A stretch of DNA of 64,000 nucleotides from Cognatundibacterium aquatile (GTDB taxonomy: Bacteria > Pseudomonadota > Gammaproteobacteria > Burkholderiales > Burkholderiaceae_D): assembly GCF_014699135.1 (NCBI RefSeq), contig NZ_JACOFT010000003.1, positions 641,529-705,528 of the forward strand, read 5' to 3'. Position 1 is the stretch's first letter. Every line of letters begins with the position of its first letter. The notes beneath the pieces are model-generated. The model did no database searches and was not told the origin of the DNA. It was given only the letters and a program-made list of their open reading frames with translations. Of the stretch, positions 36,809 to 45,969 are shown one piece after another. A program made the translations under genes and the position numbers.

Positions 36809-38103
36809 TAGCTCAGGCAAAAGTGGTGTTGGTATCGGCGATCGCGTCCGGACAAGGAAAAACAACGACAACGGCGGCGCTTGCCCGCAAGTTGCGTGGG
36901 CAAGGCAAGATCGTCAGAATTTTTAAAACCGGGCCGGATTTTATCGACCCGATGATACTGGAGCGTGCAGGCGGCGCCCCGGTCTATTCACTTGATTTGT
37001 GGATGGTCGGCCAATCAGCATCGCAAGCCATGCTGGCGCAGGCAGCGCTGGAAGCGGATGTGATTCTGATTGAAGGAGTGATGGGGTTGTACGACGGCAG
37101 ACCATCTTCCGCCGATCTGGCGCGTGCTTTTGGCGTGCCGGTGCTTGCGGTGCTGGACGTTGCCGCGATGGCGCAGACCGTGGGCGCGCTGGCGTTGGGC
37201 TTGCGCGACTTCGGGCCGGTTCATCTGGCCGGCGTGATTGCTAACCGTGTTGCCTCTGCTGGGCATGGAAAAATGGTGGCAGCCGCGATGCGGGATATTC
37301 CTCTGCTCGGATACCTGCCACGCCAGGCCGAAGTGCTGCCTGAGCGACATCTGGGGCTGGTATTGCCGGAGGAAGTCGGACAGATCGATGCCATGCTTGA
37401 TGCCATGGCAGAGCAGCTCGATCTCGATATGCAGGCATGGGATGCCTTACCTGAAACCCAGTTTGCGCTTGCAGCCCCTGTCGCTATTCCTCGTTTGTTG
37501 GAGGGGAAAAAAATTGCGGTTGCCCGTGATGCCGCATTTGCTTTTATCTATGCCGCAAATCTGGATACTCTGCGCATGTTGGGTGCAGAATTACTGTTCT
37601 TTTCTCCGCTTGCCGATCAGCCTGTTCCTGCCCAAGCCGATGCCCTGTATCTGCCTGGCGGTTATCCCGAATTACATGCAGCCACCCTGAGCACTGCGCA
37701 GTGCTGGACAGCATCGGTCAGGGCCGCACATGCTGCCGGTATGCCGATATTGGCCGAGTGTGGCGGCATGATGGCGCTGACGGAAGGATTGGTTGATTAC
37801 GATGGAAAACATTGGCCTATGGCTGGTTTGCTTAACGGTGAAGTGCACATGCAGAAAAAACTTGCAGCACTCGGCGCACAGGCATGGCATTTTTCTGACG
37901 GAGATTTACGCGGTCATACTTTTCACTATTCGCGCTTCGACACATCGCTGCATCCAGTTGCGCATACGATCAAAAATGCGCATTACTCCGACAGCGATCA
38001 GGGCGAGGCGATTTATCAATGCGGGCATTTGCATGCCTCGTATTTTCACGCTTATTTCGCCTCAAACCCGGTCGCCGTCGCACGCTTGTTTTTAAGGACT
38101 TGA
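36802..38103 (+). CDS. cobB: Cobyrinate a,c-diamide synthase
   Basis: CobB (CbiA) amidates the a and c side chains of cobyrinate using glutamine and ATP. The 433-residue protein starts at an ATG overlapping cobO. The N-terminal dethiobiotin-synthetase-like ATPase has SGQGKTTTTAALARKLR near 16-32 and the GVMGLYDGR motif near 90-98. The C-terminal glutamine amidotransferase shows LPGGYPELHA near 289-298 and the nucleophile cysteine in LAECGGMMALTE near 318-329. It is followed by cobU after one base. Confidence 0.96.
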   Translation: MVIAQAKVVLVSAIASGQGKTTTTAALARKLRGQGKIVRIFKTGPDFIDPMILERAGGAPVYSLDLWMVGQSASQAMLAQAALEADVILIEGVMGLYDGRPSSADLARAFGVPVLAVLDVAAMAQTVGALALGLRDFGPVHLAGVIANRVASAGHGKMVAAAMRDIPLLGYLPRQAEVLPERHLGLVLPEEVGQIDAMLDAMAEQLDLDMQAWDALPETQFALAAPVAIPRLLEGKKIAVARDAAFAFIYAANLDTLRMLGAELLFFSPLADQPVPAQADALYLPGGYPELHAATLSTAQCWTASVRAAHAAGMPILAECGGMMALTEGLVDYDGKHWPMAGLLNGEVHMQKKLAALGAQAWHFSDGDLRGHTFHYSRFDTSLHPVAHTIKNAHYSDSDQGEAIYQCGHLHASYFHAYFASNPVAVARLFLRT

Positions 38104-38104
38104 G

Positions 38105-38674
38105 ATGAGTCGCAGCTTGATTTTTGGTGGTGCCCGCTCAGGTAAAAGTGCGTATGCAGAACAACTGGCGCTTCGTCTTTCTGCGGAAGGCGGCAAACAG
38201 GTGATTTACCTCGCAACGGCAGCGGCGGCAGACAGTGAAATGCAGCAACGCATTGTTCATCACCAAAGTCGCCGCCCGACTGATTGGCAAACCATAGAGC
38301 AAACAACCGCACTGGGCGCAGCGATACAGGAATACAGCCAGCCCGAAACCATCTTGCTGATTGATTGCCTGACCGTCTGGCTATCGAATTTATTATTTTC
38401 AGAAAATGTGGAATTTCCTGAGGTCGGCCAGATTACGCCGCCAACATTATTCGCTGAACAACGGAGCGAAATGCTGAACGCGCTTGAACAGGCAAAGGGC
38501 GACGTCATCTTGGTATCGAATGAAGTAGGCATGGGCATCGTCCCGATGGGGGCGATTTCACGCTGGTTTGTGGATGAAGCCGGGCGTTTGAATCAGGCAG
38601 TGGCCGCCAGTTGCGACAACGTGGTCTGGGTTGCGGCAGGCTTACCTTTATTTTTTAAAGGCGCGCCATGCTGA
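38105..38674 (+). CDS. cobU: Adenosylcobinamide kinase / adenosylcobinamide-phosphate guanylyltransferase
   Basis: CobU phosphorylates adenosylcobinamide and then adds GMP. The 189-residue protein shows the P-loop FGGARSGKSAYAEQL near 6-20, ILLIDCLTVWLSNLLF near 79-94, and VSNEVGMGIVPMGAISRWFVD near 137-157. Length and motifs match the bifunctional enzyme. Its 3' end overlaps cbiB by seven bases. Confidence 0.96.
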   Translation: MSRSLIFGGARSGKSAYAEQLALRLSAEGGKQVIYLATAAAADSEMQQRIVHHQSRRPTDWQTIEQTTALGAAIQEYSQPETILLIDCLTVWLSNLLFSENVEFPEVGQITPPTLFAEQRSEMLNALEQAKGDVILVSNEVGMGIVPMGAISRWFVDEAGRLNQAVAASCDNVVWVAAGLPLFFKGAPC

Positions 38675-39612
38675 TGATGACGGGCTTGACTACTGCTTTG
38701 TGTTTGCTGTTCGGTGTCGTGCTGGATATGGCATTCGGCGAAGTCAGAAAATGGCATCCGCTGGTGGGTTTTGGTCATTTGGCAAATCGGGTCGAACAAG
38801 GCCTGAACCGCGCATCTGCAAGCCGCTGGACAGGGGCTATTGCCTGGCTGCTGGTCGTGCTGCCGTTCGTGTTGCTCGCGATACTGACTTTGTGGTTCGC
38901 CCATCATTACACGACCTGGCTGGCGCCTGTATTGCATGGAATCTTGCTGTATTTCTGCCTCGGCTTACGCAGCTTACGCGACCATAATTTACCGATACAG
39001 CAAGCGCTGCTGGATGGCGATCTCGCGACTGCACGAAGGCTGACATCGTATATCGTCAGTCGCGATACCGATGATGCGGACGAAGAATATCTGGCCAAAG
39101 CCAGCGTTGAATCGGTGTTGGAAAACGGTTGTGACGCGGTATTCGGTACCTTGTTCTGGTTTATGGTGTTAGGTGGTGCCGGTGCCGTTTTATATCGTCT
39201 GGCAAATACCCTGGACGCCATGTGGGGTTATCGTTCCAGCCGGTTTTTACGCTTTGGCTGCGTGGCGGCACGTATTGACGATGGCTTGAACTGGCTGCCT
39301 GCACGCCTGACAGCGCTGACTTATGCCGTTCTCGGCAACACGCGTCTGGCCTTGCAGTGCTGGCAGCGGCAAGCACCACGCTGGTCCAGCCCGAATGCGG
39401 GTCCTGTCATGGCAGCGGGAGCCGGCGCGCTGCATCTGACCTTGGGCGGTAATGCCCGCTACGATGGTGAGAATGAAAGCCGTCCACTGTTAGGCAAAGG
39501 CAAACTGGCTGCAGCGTTGGATATTCAACGTGCATGGCAACTGGTTTTCGGTGGCACTTTGCTGTGGCTCGGCATCATCGTCCTGGCAGCGTTGTTTTTA
39601 AGCGGGATTTAA
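38668..39612 (+). CDS. cbiB: Adenosylcobinamide-phosphate synthase (CbiB)
   Basis: CbiB (CobD in the Pseudomonas naming) joins aminopropanol phosphate to adenosylcobyric acid in the membrane. The 314-residue protein has several hydrophobic spans. Family signatures are VVLDMAFGEVRKWHPLVGFG near 17-36, LTSYIVSRDTDDADEE near 127-142, and ENGCDAVFGTLFWFMVLGG near 152-170, then RFLRFGCVAARIDDGLNWLPARLTAL split around 191-216. It overlaps cobU and is followed by cobD one base later. Confidence 0.96.
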   Translation: MLMMTGLTTALCLLFGVVLDMAFGEVRKWHPLVGFGHLANRVEQGLNRASASRWTGAIAWLLVVLPFVLLAILTLWFAHHYTTWLAPVLHGILLYFCLGLRSLRDHNLPIQQALLDGDLATARRLTSYIVSRDTDDADEEYLAKASVESVLENGCDAVFGTLFWFMVLGGAGAVLYRLANTLDAMWGYRSSRFLRFGCVAARIDDGLNWLPARLTALTYAVLGNTRLALQCWQRQAPRWSSPNAGPVMAAGAGALHLTLGGNARYDGENESRPLLGKGKLAAALDIQRAWQLVFGGTLLWLGIIVLAALFLSGI

Positions 39613-39613
39613 T

Positions 39614-40624
39614 ATGCTTAAGCATGGCGGCAATTTACGTGATGCAGCAAAGATGTTTTCTCGTCCGCTCGATGACTGGCTGGATTTATCGACCGGCATT
39701 AATCCGCATTTTTATCCGGCACCTGTGCTTGCGCCAAACGCCTGGCACAGACTGCCGGAATATTCCGAAGATTTAATCGTTGCAGCGCAAAACTTTTACG
39801 GTGCACCGCGTATGTTAGCGGTCGCTGGCAGCCAGGCCGCAATTCAGGCCTTGCCGCGTTTGCGTCCGCTCTCGCGCGTGGTGGTGTCTGCGCCGTCTTA
39901 CGCCGAACATGCATATCAATGGCGGCAGGCCGGACATGCGGTGAGCGAAACCCGTTATGAGGATTTGCATGATGCCGTGGCAAATGCCGACGTGGTCGTA
40001 TTGTGTAATCCGAATAATCCTACTGGTGAGATGATCGCCCCGGCGCAACTTCTGCAATGGGCTGAACAACTGGCGCAGCGCGGTGGTTGGCTGATCGTGG
40101 ACGAGGCGTTTGCCGATACCTTGCCGGATATCAGTGTCGCAGCGCACACCCAGCGTGAGGGATTAATCGTCTTGCGTTCAGTCGGCAAATTCTTTGGTCT
40201 GGCTGGCATCCGGCTTGGTTTCGTCGCAGCCTGTGACGCCTTACTGACGCGCCTCGCAAACTACCTTGGTCCCTGGACTATCAGTGGCCCAGCGCAACAA
40301 ATTGCAGTCTCTGCTTTGTCGGATACGAGCTGGCAACAGCATCAGCGACTGCTTTTACAGCGAGAAGGTGAACGCTTGCGCTGTCTGTTGATGCAGCAAA
40401 ACTGGCAATGTTCCGGCACGGATTTATTTCAATGGATCAGTGACCGCCACTTACAACAGCAAAGTCAGGCGCTGTGCCATTTCATGGCAGAACGCGGCAT
40501 CTGGTTGCGCTGGTTTGAAGAAGGGGCGCACAGGCCGAATGGTGTGCGTTTTGGCTTACCTGCAAATGAAGCCGGGTGGCGGCGTTTGCAACTGGCCTGT
40601 GCTGAATGGACGAGCCAGATATGA
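39614..40624 (+). CDS. cobD: Threonine-phosphate decarboxylase (PLP-dependent)
   Basis: The enzyme makes (R)-1-amino-2-propanol O-2-phosphate for CbiB. In Pseudomonas naming the gene is cobC. The 336-residue aminotransferase-fold protein has HGGNLRDAA near 4-12, DLSTGINPHFYP near 23-34, CNPNNPTGEMI near 132-142, the acidic VDEAFADTLPD near 162-172, and the PLP lysine in RSVGKFFGLAGIRLGF near 187-202. These are standard for the histidinol-phosphate-aminotransferase-like CobD family. Confidence 0.93.
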   Translation: MLKHGGNLRDAAKMFSRPLDDWLDLSTGINPHFYPAPVLAPNAWHRLPEYSEDLIVAAQNFYGAPRMLAVAGSQAAIQALPRLRPLSRVVVSAPSYAEHAYQWRQAGHAVSETRYEDLHDAVANADVVVLCNPNNPTGEMIAPAQLLQWAEQLAQRGGWLIVDEAFADTLPDISVAAHTQREGLIVLRSVGKFFGLAGIRLGFVAACDALLTRLANYLGPWTISGPAQQIAVSALSDTSWQQHQRLLLQREGERLRCLLMQQNWQCSGTDLFQWISDRHLQQQSQALCHFMAERGIWLRWFEEGAHRPNGVRFGLPANEAGWRRLQLACAEWTSQI

Positions 40625-40650
40625 GCGTCAATATCAGTCGCAACAATGAG

Positions 40651-40710
40651 AGCAAAAAAGAGAAAAAAAAAGAGAGTAAAAAAGAGAGTAAAAAAGAGAG
40701 TAAAAAAGAG
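40651..40710 (+). repeat. 12-base tandem repeat tract before btuF
   Basis: Five units of 12 bases lie in tandem. The last three are identical (AGTAAAAAAGAG), the first has AGC, and the second is all A before GAG. The tract is purine-only except for the T or C in a unit. The last GAG plus the next G forms a ribosome-binding-like GAGG 8 bases before the GTG start at 40720. If translated, it encodes Ser-Lys-Lys-Glu repeats. Confidence 0.9.
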
Positions 40711-40719
40711 GATAACTAC

Positions 40720-41643
40720 GTGAACTTATTTTTCTGTCGTTTTTTCGTATTGGGTATCGTCGCTCTGTTGTTGTCAGCATCGGCGCAGGCGGCGATCAGT
40801 GTGAAGGATGACCTTGGTCATACCGTCAGTTTAGCTAAACCTGCAGAGCGCGTGATCAGCCTGTCACCGCATGTGACGGAATTGATCTTTGCTGCTGGCG
40901 CTGGTGACAAAATTATCGGTACAGTCAAATACAGCGATTATCCTGCGGCGGCAAAGGATATTCCACGCATAGGCGATAACCGACAGTTTGATCTGGAACG
41001 CATTATGGCGATGAAACCTGATTTGCTGGTGATCTGGATGCACGGTGCTTTTGAGCGCCAGTTGGAAGTGTTGAAACAATCGGGCGTGCCATTTTTTTTC
41101 AGCGATCCGCAAAAGCTGGAACAGATTCCCGACACCATCCTCAAACTCGGGAGTTTGCTTGGTACCGAAAAAGCAGCACAACTTTCGGCGAACGATTTCC
41201 GCCAGCAGTTGCAGCAACTGCGTGCGCAGTATCAGGGGAAAGTAAAAGTGCGCACGTTTTATCAGGTATGGCACAAGCCTTTGTATACGCTCAATGATAA
41301 GCATATTGTCAGCGATGCGATACGTGTCTGCGGCGGTGAAAATATTTTTGGCAAACTGAATGTGACCGCACCTGTCGTCAGCGTTGAAGCCGTGTTGCAG
41401 GAAAACCCGGAAGTGTTAATCAGTGCGGAAAGCCGCAATCAGGCTTCCAATGGTATCGATCAATGGAAAAGCATGACATCGTTGCTGGCCGCAAAAAACA
41501 ATAATCTGGTACTGATTGATGGCGATCTGGTGAACCGATCCGGCCCACGGATTATTGATGGCGCTAAAGCAATATGTGAAGCGCTAGAGCAAGCGCGGCA
41601 AAAACGCGACAAGGCCGTGATACCACCACAAGGAAAAAAATGA
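40720..41643 (+). CDS. btuF: Vitamin B12-binding periplasmic protein
   Basis: BtuF carries B12 to BtuCD. The GTG at 40720 gives a classic signal peptide (MNLFFCRFFVLGIVALLLSA, then SAQA) and 307 residues. An ATG at 40621 overlapping the cobD stop would add 33 residues of Lys/Glu-rich repeat ahead of the signal, which looks less natural. The mature domain shows RVISLSPHVTELIFAAGAGD near 45-64, YPAAAKDIPRIGDNR near 73-87, and FYQVWHKPLYTLND near 180-193. It is coupled to the next gene by ATGA. Confidence 0.9.
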   Translation: MNLFFCRFFVLGIVALLLSASAQAAISVKDDLGHTVSLAKPAERVISLSPHVTELIFAAGAGDKIIGTVKYSDYPAAAKDIPRIGDNRQFDLERIMAMKPDLLVIWMHGAFERQLEVLKQSGVPFFFSDPQKLEQIPDTILKLGSLLGTEKAAQLSANDFRQQLQQLRAQYQGKVKVRTFYQVWHKPLYTLNDKHIVSDAIRVCGGENIFGKLNVTAPVVSVEAVLQENPEVLISAESRNQASNGIDQWKSMTSLLAAKNNNLVLIDGDLVNRSGPRIIDGAKAICEALEQARQKRDKAVIPPQGKK

Positions 41644-42488
41644 ATACCACCCCTTTGTTTGAGCGTATCGCCTGTTTATCTACCGAAGCCGTGGAAGTTT
41701 TATATGCGCTAGGCGCAGAAGATTGCATCGCAGGTATTTCCGGGTACACCACAAGACCAGCGCGTGCCCGTGATGAGAAACCCAAGGTCAGTGGTTTTTC
41801 CTCTGCGCAGATTGAGCGAATACTGGCAGTGAAGCCCGATCTGGTGATTGCCTATTCCAATATGCAATCCGAGATCGTGCGCGAATTGATCAGTGCTGGT
41901 ATTGAAGTCCATGCGTTCAATCAGCATCATGTTGCAGGTATTCTGCACATGATTAAAGTGTTAGCCGTACTGGTTGGAAAACAGGAGCAGGGTACGCAGT
42001 TGATCGCAGAACTGCAGGCGCAAATCGATGTTATCCGCCATCAGGCTGCGCAGTGGACGCACCGACCGAAGGTTTATTTTGAAGAGTGGAATGAGCCGCT
42101 GATGTCTGGTATCGGCTGGGTATCTGAGTTGATACAGATTGCCGGTGGCGACGATGTGTTTGCCGATCTGGCTGGTTTTCATAGTGCCAGACAGCGCATC
42201 ATCGCAGACCCGGCCGAAGTGGTTCGACGCGCGCCGGATATCATTATCGGCTCATGGTGCGGAAAAAAATTCCGGCCGGACAGCGTGGTTACACGCGAAG
42301 GCTGGGATGCGATTCCGGCTGTTCGTCATGGGCGGGTACTGGAAATCAAATCGGCAGACATACTCTCGCCGGGGCCGTCGGCAATCCAGCACGGACTTCT
42401 GCAATTGCATGTACTGATTGCTGAGTGGCAGGCCTCGCAACCTTTGTCTGTAACACGTTCGTCAGTTGCCTCGGAAGTCGCGGCTTAA
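41640..42488 (+). CDS. BtuF-like cobalamin-binding protein without signal peptide
   Basis: The 282-residue protein has the type III periplasmic-binding fold of BtuF (IACLSTEAVEVLYALGAED near 10-28, KPDLVIAYSNMQSE near 64-77, YFEEWNEPLMSGIGWVSELI near 144-163, GWDAIPAVRHGRVLEI near 221-236). The ORF has no hydrophobic leader at its ATG, which overlaps the btuF stop, and no upstream in-frame leader fits. It would therefore be cytoplasmic. Similar genes beside cob operons are annotated only as cobalamin-binding proteins. The role, perhaps corrinoid handling, is inferred. Confidence 0.85.
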   Translation: MNTTPLFERIACLSTEAVEVLYALGAEDCIAGISGYTTRPARARDEKPKVSGFSSAQIERILAVKPDLVIAYSNMQSEIVRELISAGIEVHAFNQHHVAGILHMIKVLAVLVGKQEQGTQLIAELQAQIDVIRHQAAQWTHRPKVYFEEWNEPLMSGIGWVSELIQIAGGDDVFADLAGFHSARQRIIADPAEVVRRAPDIIIGSWCGKKFRPDSVVTREGWDAIPAVRHGRVLEIKSADILSPGPSAIQHGLLQLHVLIAEWQASQPLSVTRSSVASEVAA

Positions 42489-42571
42489 TTCCGTGGAAAT
42501 GAACAGGATAGGTTTTTCTTTTTTTTATTTGCCTCGGTGTCTGCCGGAACCTTTTAAGAAAGCGTAGTCGC

Positions 42572-44023
42572 ATGCAGATTTCTACTTTAATGGTACAGGG
42601 CACGACGTCGGATGCGGGCAAAAGTACGGTGGTTGCGGCGCTCTGTCGCTTGTTGCAGCGAGATGGTGTGAGGGTGGCGCCGATGAAGCCGCAGAACATG
42701 GCGCTCAATAGCGCCGTGACGATTGATGGCGGCGAGATCGGGCGCGCCCAGGCTTTGCAGGCCATCGCCGCCGGTGTGCCTGCCCATACTGATATGAATC
42801 CTGTGTTGTTGAAGCCATCCTCCGATACCGGGGCGCAAGTCATCATTCATGGCAAGGTGCGTGCAGACATGGATGCGCGCGATTACCACCAGTACAAAAC
42901 CATTGCGATGGGGGCTGTGCTGGAATCGTATCAGCGTCTGCAACATCAATACGACGCGATTATTGTTGAAGGCGCAGGCAGCCCTGCCGAGGTGAATCTG
43001 CGTGATCGTGATATTGCCAATATGGGTTTTGCGGAAGCGGTCGATTGCCCGGTGATACTGGTGGCGGATATTGATCGCGGCGGTGTCTTTGCCCATTTCA
43101 TCGGTACGCTGGCGTGTTTATCTGAGTCCGAGCAACAGCGCATTGTCGGCTTTGTGATTAATCGTTTTCGTGGCGATATCCGCTTGCTGGAACCAGGGCT
43201 GGAATGGCTGGAACAAAAGACCGGCAAACCTGTGCTCGCTGTCTTACCGTATCTGCATGGCTTACAGCTGGACGCCGAAGATGCGATACAACCAGCACAA
43301 CAAAGTAGCGGAAAATTCCGCATCATCGTACCTGCGATACCGCGTATTTCCAATCACACGGATTTTGATGCCTTGCGCGCGCACCCTGATGTTGATTTAC
43401 AGTTTATCGGTCCTGATCATGCGATCCCGCCCGCTGATCTGATTATTTTGCCCGGCAGTAAAAACACCCGTGCCGATCTGGCATTTCTGCAGCAACAGGG
43501 ATGGCAGCAAGCGTTGGAAAAACATCTGCGCTACGGCGGCAAAGTGATAGGCATTTGCGGTGGCTATCAGATGTTGGGACAGATCATCAGTGACCCGTAT
43601 GGCGTCGAAGGTACCGCAGGTGATTCGGATGGTTTAGGTTTGCTGGATATCACAACCGAGCTGACGCAGGAAAAACGCCTGCAACAGGTCAGTGGTCGCT
43701 GTGCTTTCGGTTTTGCTGCAGGCGGTGCACCTGCGGCAGTGCAGGGCTATGAAATTCACATGGGGTTGACATACGCCAGCAATGAAACCTTGCCTGCATT
43801 TCACCTGAATGACGAGGACGAAGGCGCCCGCTCACCGGATGATCTGATACTCGGCACTTATCTGCACGGATTATTTGACCACCCGGAAGCGTGCAGCGCA
43901 TTGCTTGCATGGGCTGGGCTGCAAAGTGATGCGGTCGTTGATTTGTCTGCATTACGCGAACAGAGCATTGATCGCGTGGCAGATGCCTGCATACCGCTAC
44001 TCGACGCTTTGCGCGCCTTATAG
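42572..44023 (+). CDS. cobQ: Cobyric acid synthase
   Basis: CobQ (CbiP) amidates side chains b, d, e and g of adenosylcobyrinate a,c-diamide using glutamine. The 483-residue length is standard. The N-terminal ATPase shows [20 protein letters not shown] near 8-27 and [12 protein letters not shown] near 39-50. The C-terminal amidotransferase shows [14 protein letters not shown] near 290-303 and the nucleophile cysteine in [11 protein letters not shown] near 329-339, with the catalytic HGLFDHPE near 430-437. It is 83 bases after the BtuF-like gene and closes the B12 locus. Confidence 0.96.
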   Translation: MQISTLMVQGTTSDAGKSTVVAALCRLLQRDGVRVAPMKPQNMALNSAVTIDGGEIGRAQALQAIAAGVPAHTDMNPVLLKPSSDTGAQVIIHGKVRADMDARDYHQYKTIAMGAVLESYQRLQHQYDAIIVEGAGSPAEVNLRDRDIANMGFAEAVDCPVILVADIDRGGVFAHFIGTLACLSESEQQRIVGFVINRFRGDIRLLEPGLEWLEQKTGKPVLAVLPYLHGLQLDAEDAIQPAQQSSGKFRIIVPAIPRISNHTDFDALRAHPDVDLQFIGPDHAIPPADLIILPGSKNTRADLAFLQQQGWQQALEKHLRYGGKVIGICGGYQMLGQIISDPYGVEGTAGDSDGLGLLDITTELTQEKRLQQVSGRCAFGFAAGGAPAAVQGYEIHMGLTYASNETLPAFHLNDEDEGARSPDDLILGTYLHGLFDHPEACSALLAWAGLQSDAVVDLSALREQSIDRVADACIPLLDALRAL

Positions 44024-44179
44024 CCGGAAAGAGTGACGACCACAGCTGTTGAAAGTGATTGTGAGTTTGTTGTCTTCATGCGCATAATGAGCATCTTACC
44101 TGTCGGTATTTATGCTGGCGGCATGCTCGCTTTTGCCGACACTTAATGACTTCTCACTCTACTACTCGCTCTCACTATC

Positions 44180-44959
44180 ATGCCTTTACGATTACTGCGC
44201 CCACTTGTTCTGGCTTTACTTTTTTCGTCATCTGTCACGTATGCGGCTGATGCCCGGTTGTTTCAGTATTCGACGATAGATGCTTTGCTCGCCGGTGCGT
44301 ATGACGGCAATATTTCTGTGGCTGAATTAGCCCGACACGGTGATTTCGGTATCGGTACATATAACCGTGTCGATGGCGAGATGATACTGATCGACGGCGT
44401 GTTCTACAAAGCAAAGGGCAACGGCAAAGTCGAAATCGTGCCACCGCAAGAACTTTCTCCGCTGGCGATTGTGACTAATTTTCAACCGACGAAAGAAATC
44501 AGCCTGGCAGGTGTGGCGACACTGGCAGAACTGGAAGCACAGCTCGATGCCAGTCTGATTAATAAAAACGCTTTCTATGCGATACGCGTTCAAGGAAATT
44601 TTGCGGAGATGACCACGCGAGCCATCGATCCGCAAAAGAAACCTTACAAACCTTTGGCTGAAGTCACTAAGACTCAATCAGTTTTTAAACTTGGCAGCAC
44701 CTCAGGGCAATTGATAGGATTTCGCAGTCCCGCATTTGTCAAAGGCTTTAATGTGCCGGGTTATCACTGGCATTATTTGTCTGATGATGTCAGTCATGGC
44801 GGACATGTACTTTCCTTGCAGCTGACGGCAGGCAAGGTAAAAATCGCCACGATTTCTAAGGTTGAATTACAGGTGCCTGATACTGAAGGTTTCATTCATG
44901 CCGATCAGTCAAAAGACCGGGCACAGGAATTACACGCAGTCGAAAAAATCCGGGAGTAA
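44180..44959 (+). CDS. budA: Alpha-acetolactate decarboxylase, exported
   Basis: The enzyme converts acetolactate to acetoin. The 259-residue protein has a signal peptide (MPLRLLRPLVLALLFSSSVTYA) and should be periplasmic or secreted. Family motifs are LFQYSTIDALLAGAYDG near 27-43, GIGTYNRVDGEM near 57-68, and the zinc-binding histidines in GYHWHYLSDDVSHGGHVL near 193-210. No acetolactate synthase (budB) or acetoin reductase is nearby, so it is an orphan. Most proteobacterial homologues lack such a leader; secreted forms are known in some Bacillus. Confidence 0.9.
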   Translation: MPLRLLRPLVLALLFSSSVTYAADARLFQYSTIDALLAGAYDGNISVAELARHGDFGIGTYNRVDGEMILIDGVFYKAKGNGKVEIVPPQELSPLAIVTNFQPTKEISLAGVATLAELEAQLDASLINKNAFYAIRVQGNFAEMTTRAIDPQKKPYKPLAEVTKTQSVFKLGSTSGQLIGFRSPAFVKGFNVPGYHWHYLSDDVSHGGHVLSLQLTAGKVKIATISKVELQVPDTEGFIHADQSKDRAQELHAVEKIRE

Positions 44960-45075
44960 AACATCGTGTTTTGATCTGACGATACCTTTGGGTGCAAAAG
45001 TTAATACCTTGTGTTTCATGCAATGGATCAGACTGAATTGCATTACACTCATTTTTCTTTTGCCCAGGGTAAGCA

Positions 45076-45825
45076 ATGCGTAAATTATCTGTATGGATGA
45101 CGGGAGTCTGTGTCGGGTCTGTCATAGCGTCGGCGCAGGCGTCGGAGCCTGCGACAAATCCTGCGACAAGTTCTGATGAAGTCGCGGCATCATCGGTACA
45201 GATTTCAGCAACCCGCGACCCGGAATTGAAATCTTACCGGCAATTACTCAAGGGTTTAAACGCTTACGAATCTCATCTGGCAAAAGCCCCCGGTTCTGTC
45301 TTTCGTTTCCAGTTAATTCCTCAGAAGTCGGATGTCAGTCTGCATGATGTCGGCTTGCGTATCGTCAGCGACGACAGTTCGATACCGATTCCTGTCGCGA
45401 ACGATGGCGGTTTCACCTTGCCGCGTGATAAAAAAGCGGAAACCGATAATGCAGATTTACTGACGAATCAGAAGAAGGGGAGCTTTCGCTGGCGGCCGGA
45501 AGTTCGCAGCGCCGGATTGACTGCCAACACGCGCCGCCTTGGTGACCTGCGTCTGGAGTGTGAAATACGTTGGGCAGTCGAATATGATGAGTTGCCGTTC
45601 TTGCGACGGAATATGTTTCGAGCGGCTGGTGGCCCATGTCATTCATCAATGATCACGGTCATTTATTTCTCACCGTTTAAAAGCAGTACTGTCACACTGG
45701 TGTCCGGCGAGCGCAAGATGGTGCTGACATTGCTTGCTGATGGCCTGCGTTATTCACCACCATTGCATGAGCAGAGTTGGAATGATGACGCTGTAATTGT
45801 GTTTGAACCCGTCGCCCAGCAATGA
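45076..45825 (+). CDS. Hypothetical exported protein
   Basis: The 249-residue protein starts MRKLSVWMTGVCVGSVIASAQA, a signal peptide. A disordered Ser/Thr/Ala-rich stretch (about 23-50) follows, then a probably beta-rich domain (FRFQLIPQKSDVSLHDVGLRI split near 75-96, RLECEIRWAVEY near 159-170). Cysteines C162 and C189 could pair in the periplasm. I recognise no family. It follows budA on the same strand after 116 bases. It may belong to a transcript with budA, but no functional link is visible. Confidence 0.7.
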   Translation: MRKLSVWMTGVCVGSVIASAQASEPATNPATSSDEVAASSVQISATRDPELKSYRQLLKGLNAYESHLAKAPGSVFRFQLIPQKSDVSLHDVGLRIVSDDSSIPIPVANDGGFTLPRDKKAETDNADLLTNQKKGSFRWRPEVRSAGLTANTRRLGDLRLECEIRWAVEYDELPFLRRNMFRAAGGPCHSSMITVIYFSPFKSSTVTLVSGERKMVLTLLADGLRYSPPLHEQSWNDDAVIVFEPVAQQ

Positions 45826-45969
45826 CCTGCCTTCAGACAGGTATAGGCGGCGTTGACGATCAATGAACCGCTTCTTTTCTGTTTAATTAATCGGCGTAGC
45901 TGACGATGACACTAAACTTTGCGAGGGAAAGATGGGCGGTCAGTGCATTGAATAAATTGTTGGCGGCGC

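Noticed and set aside
40651..40710. Possible CRISPR array at the 12-base repeat
   Set aside because: The repeats are directly adjacent with no spacers and are far too short.
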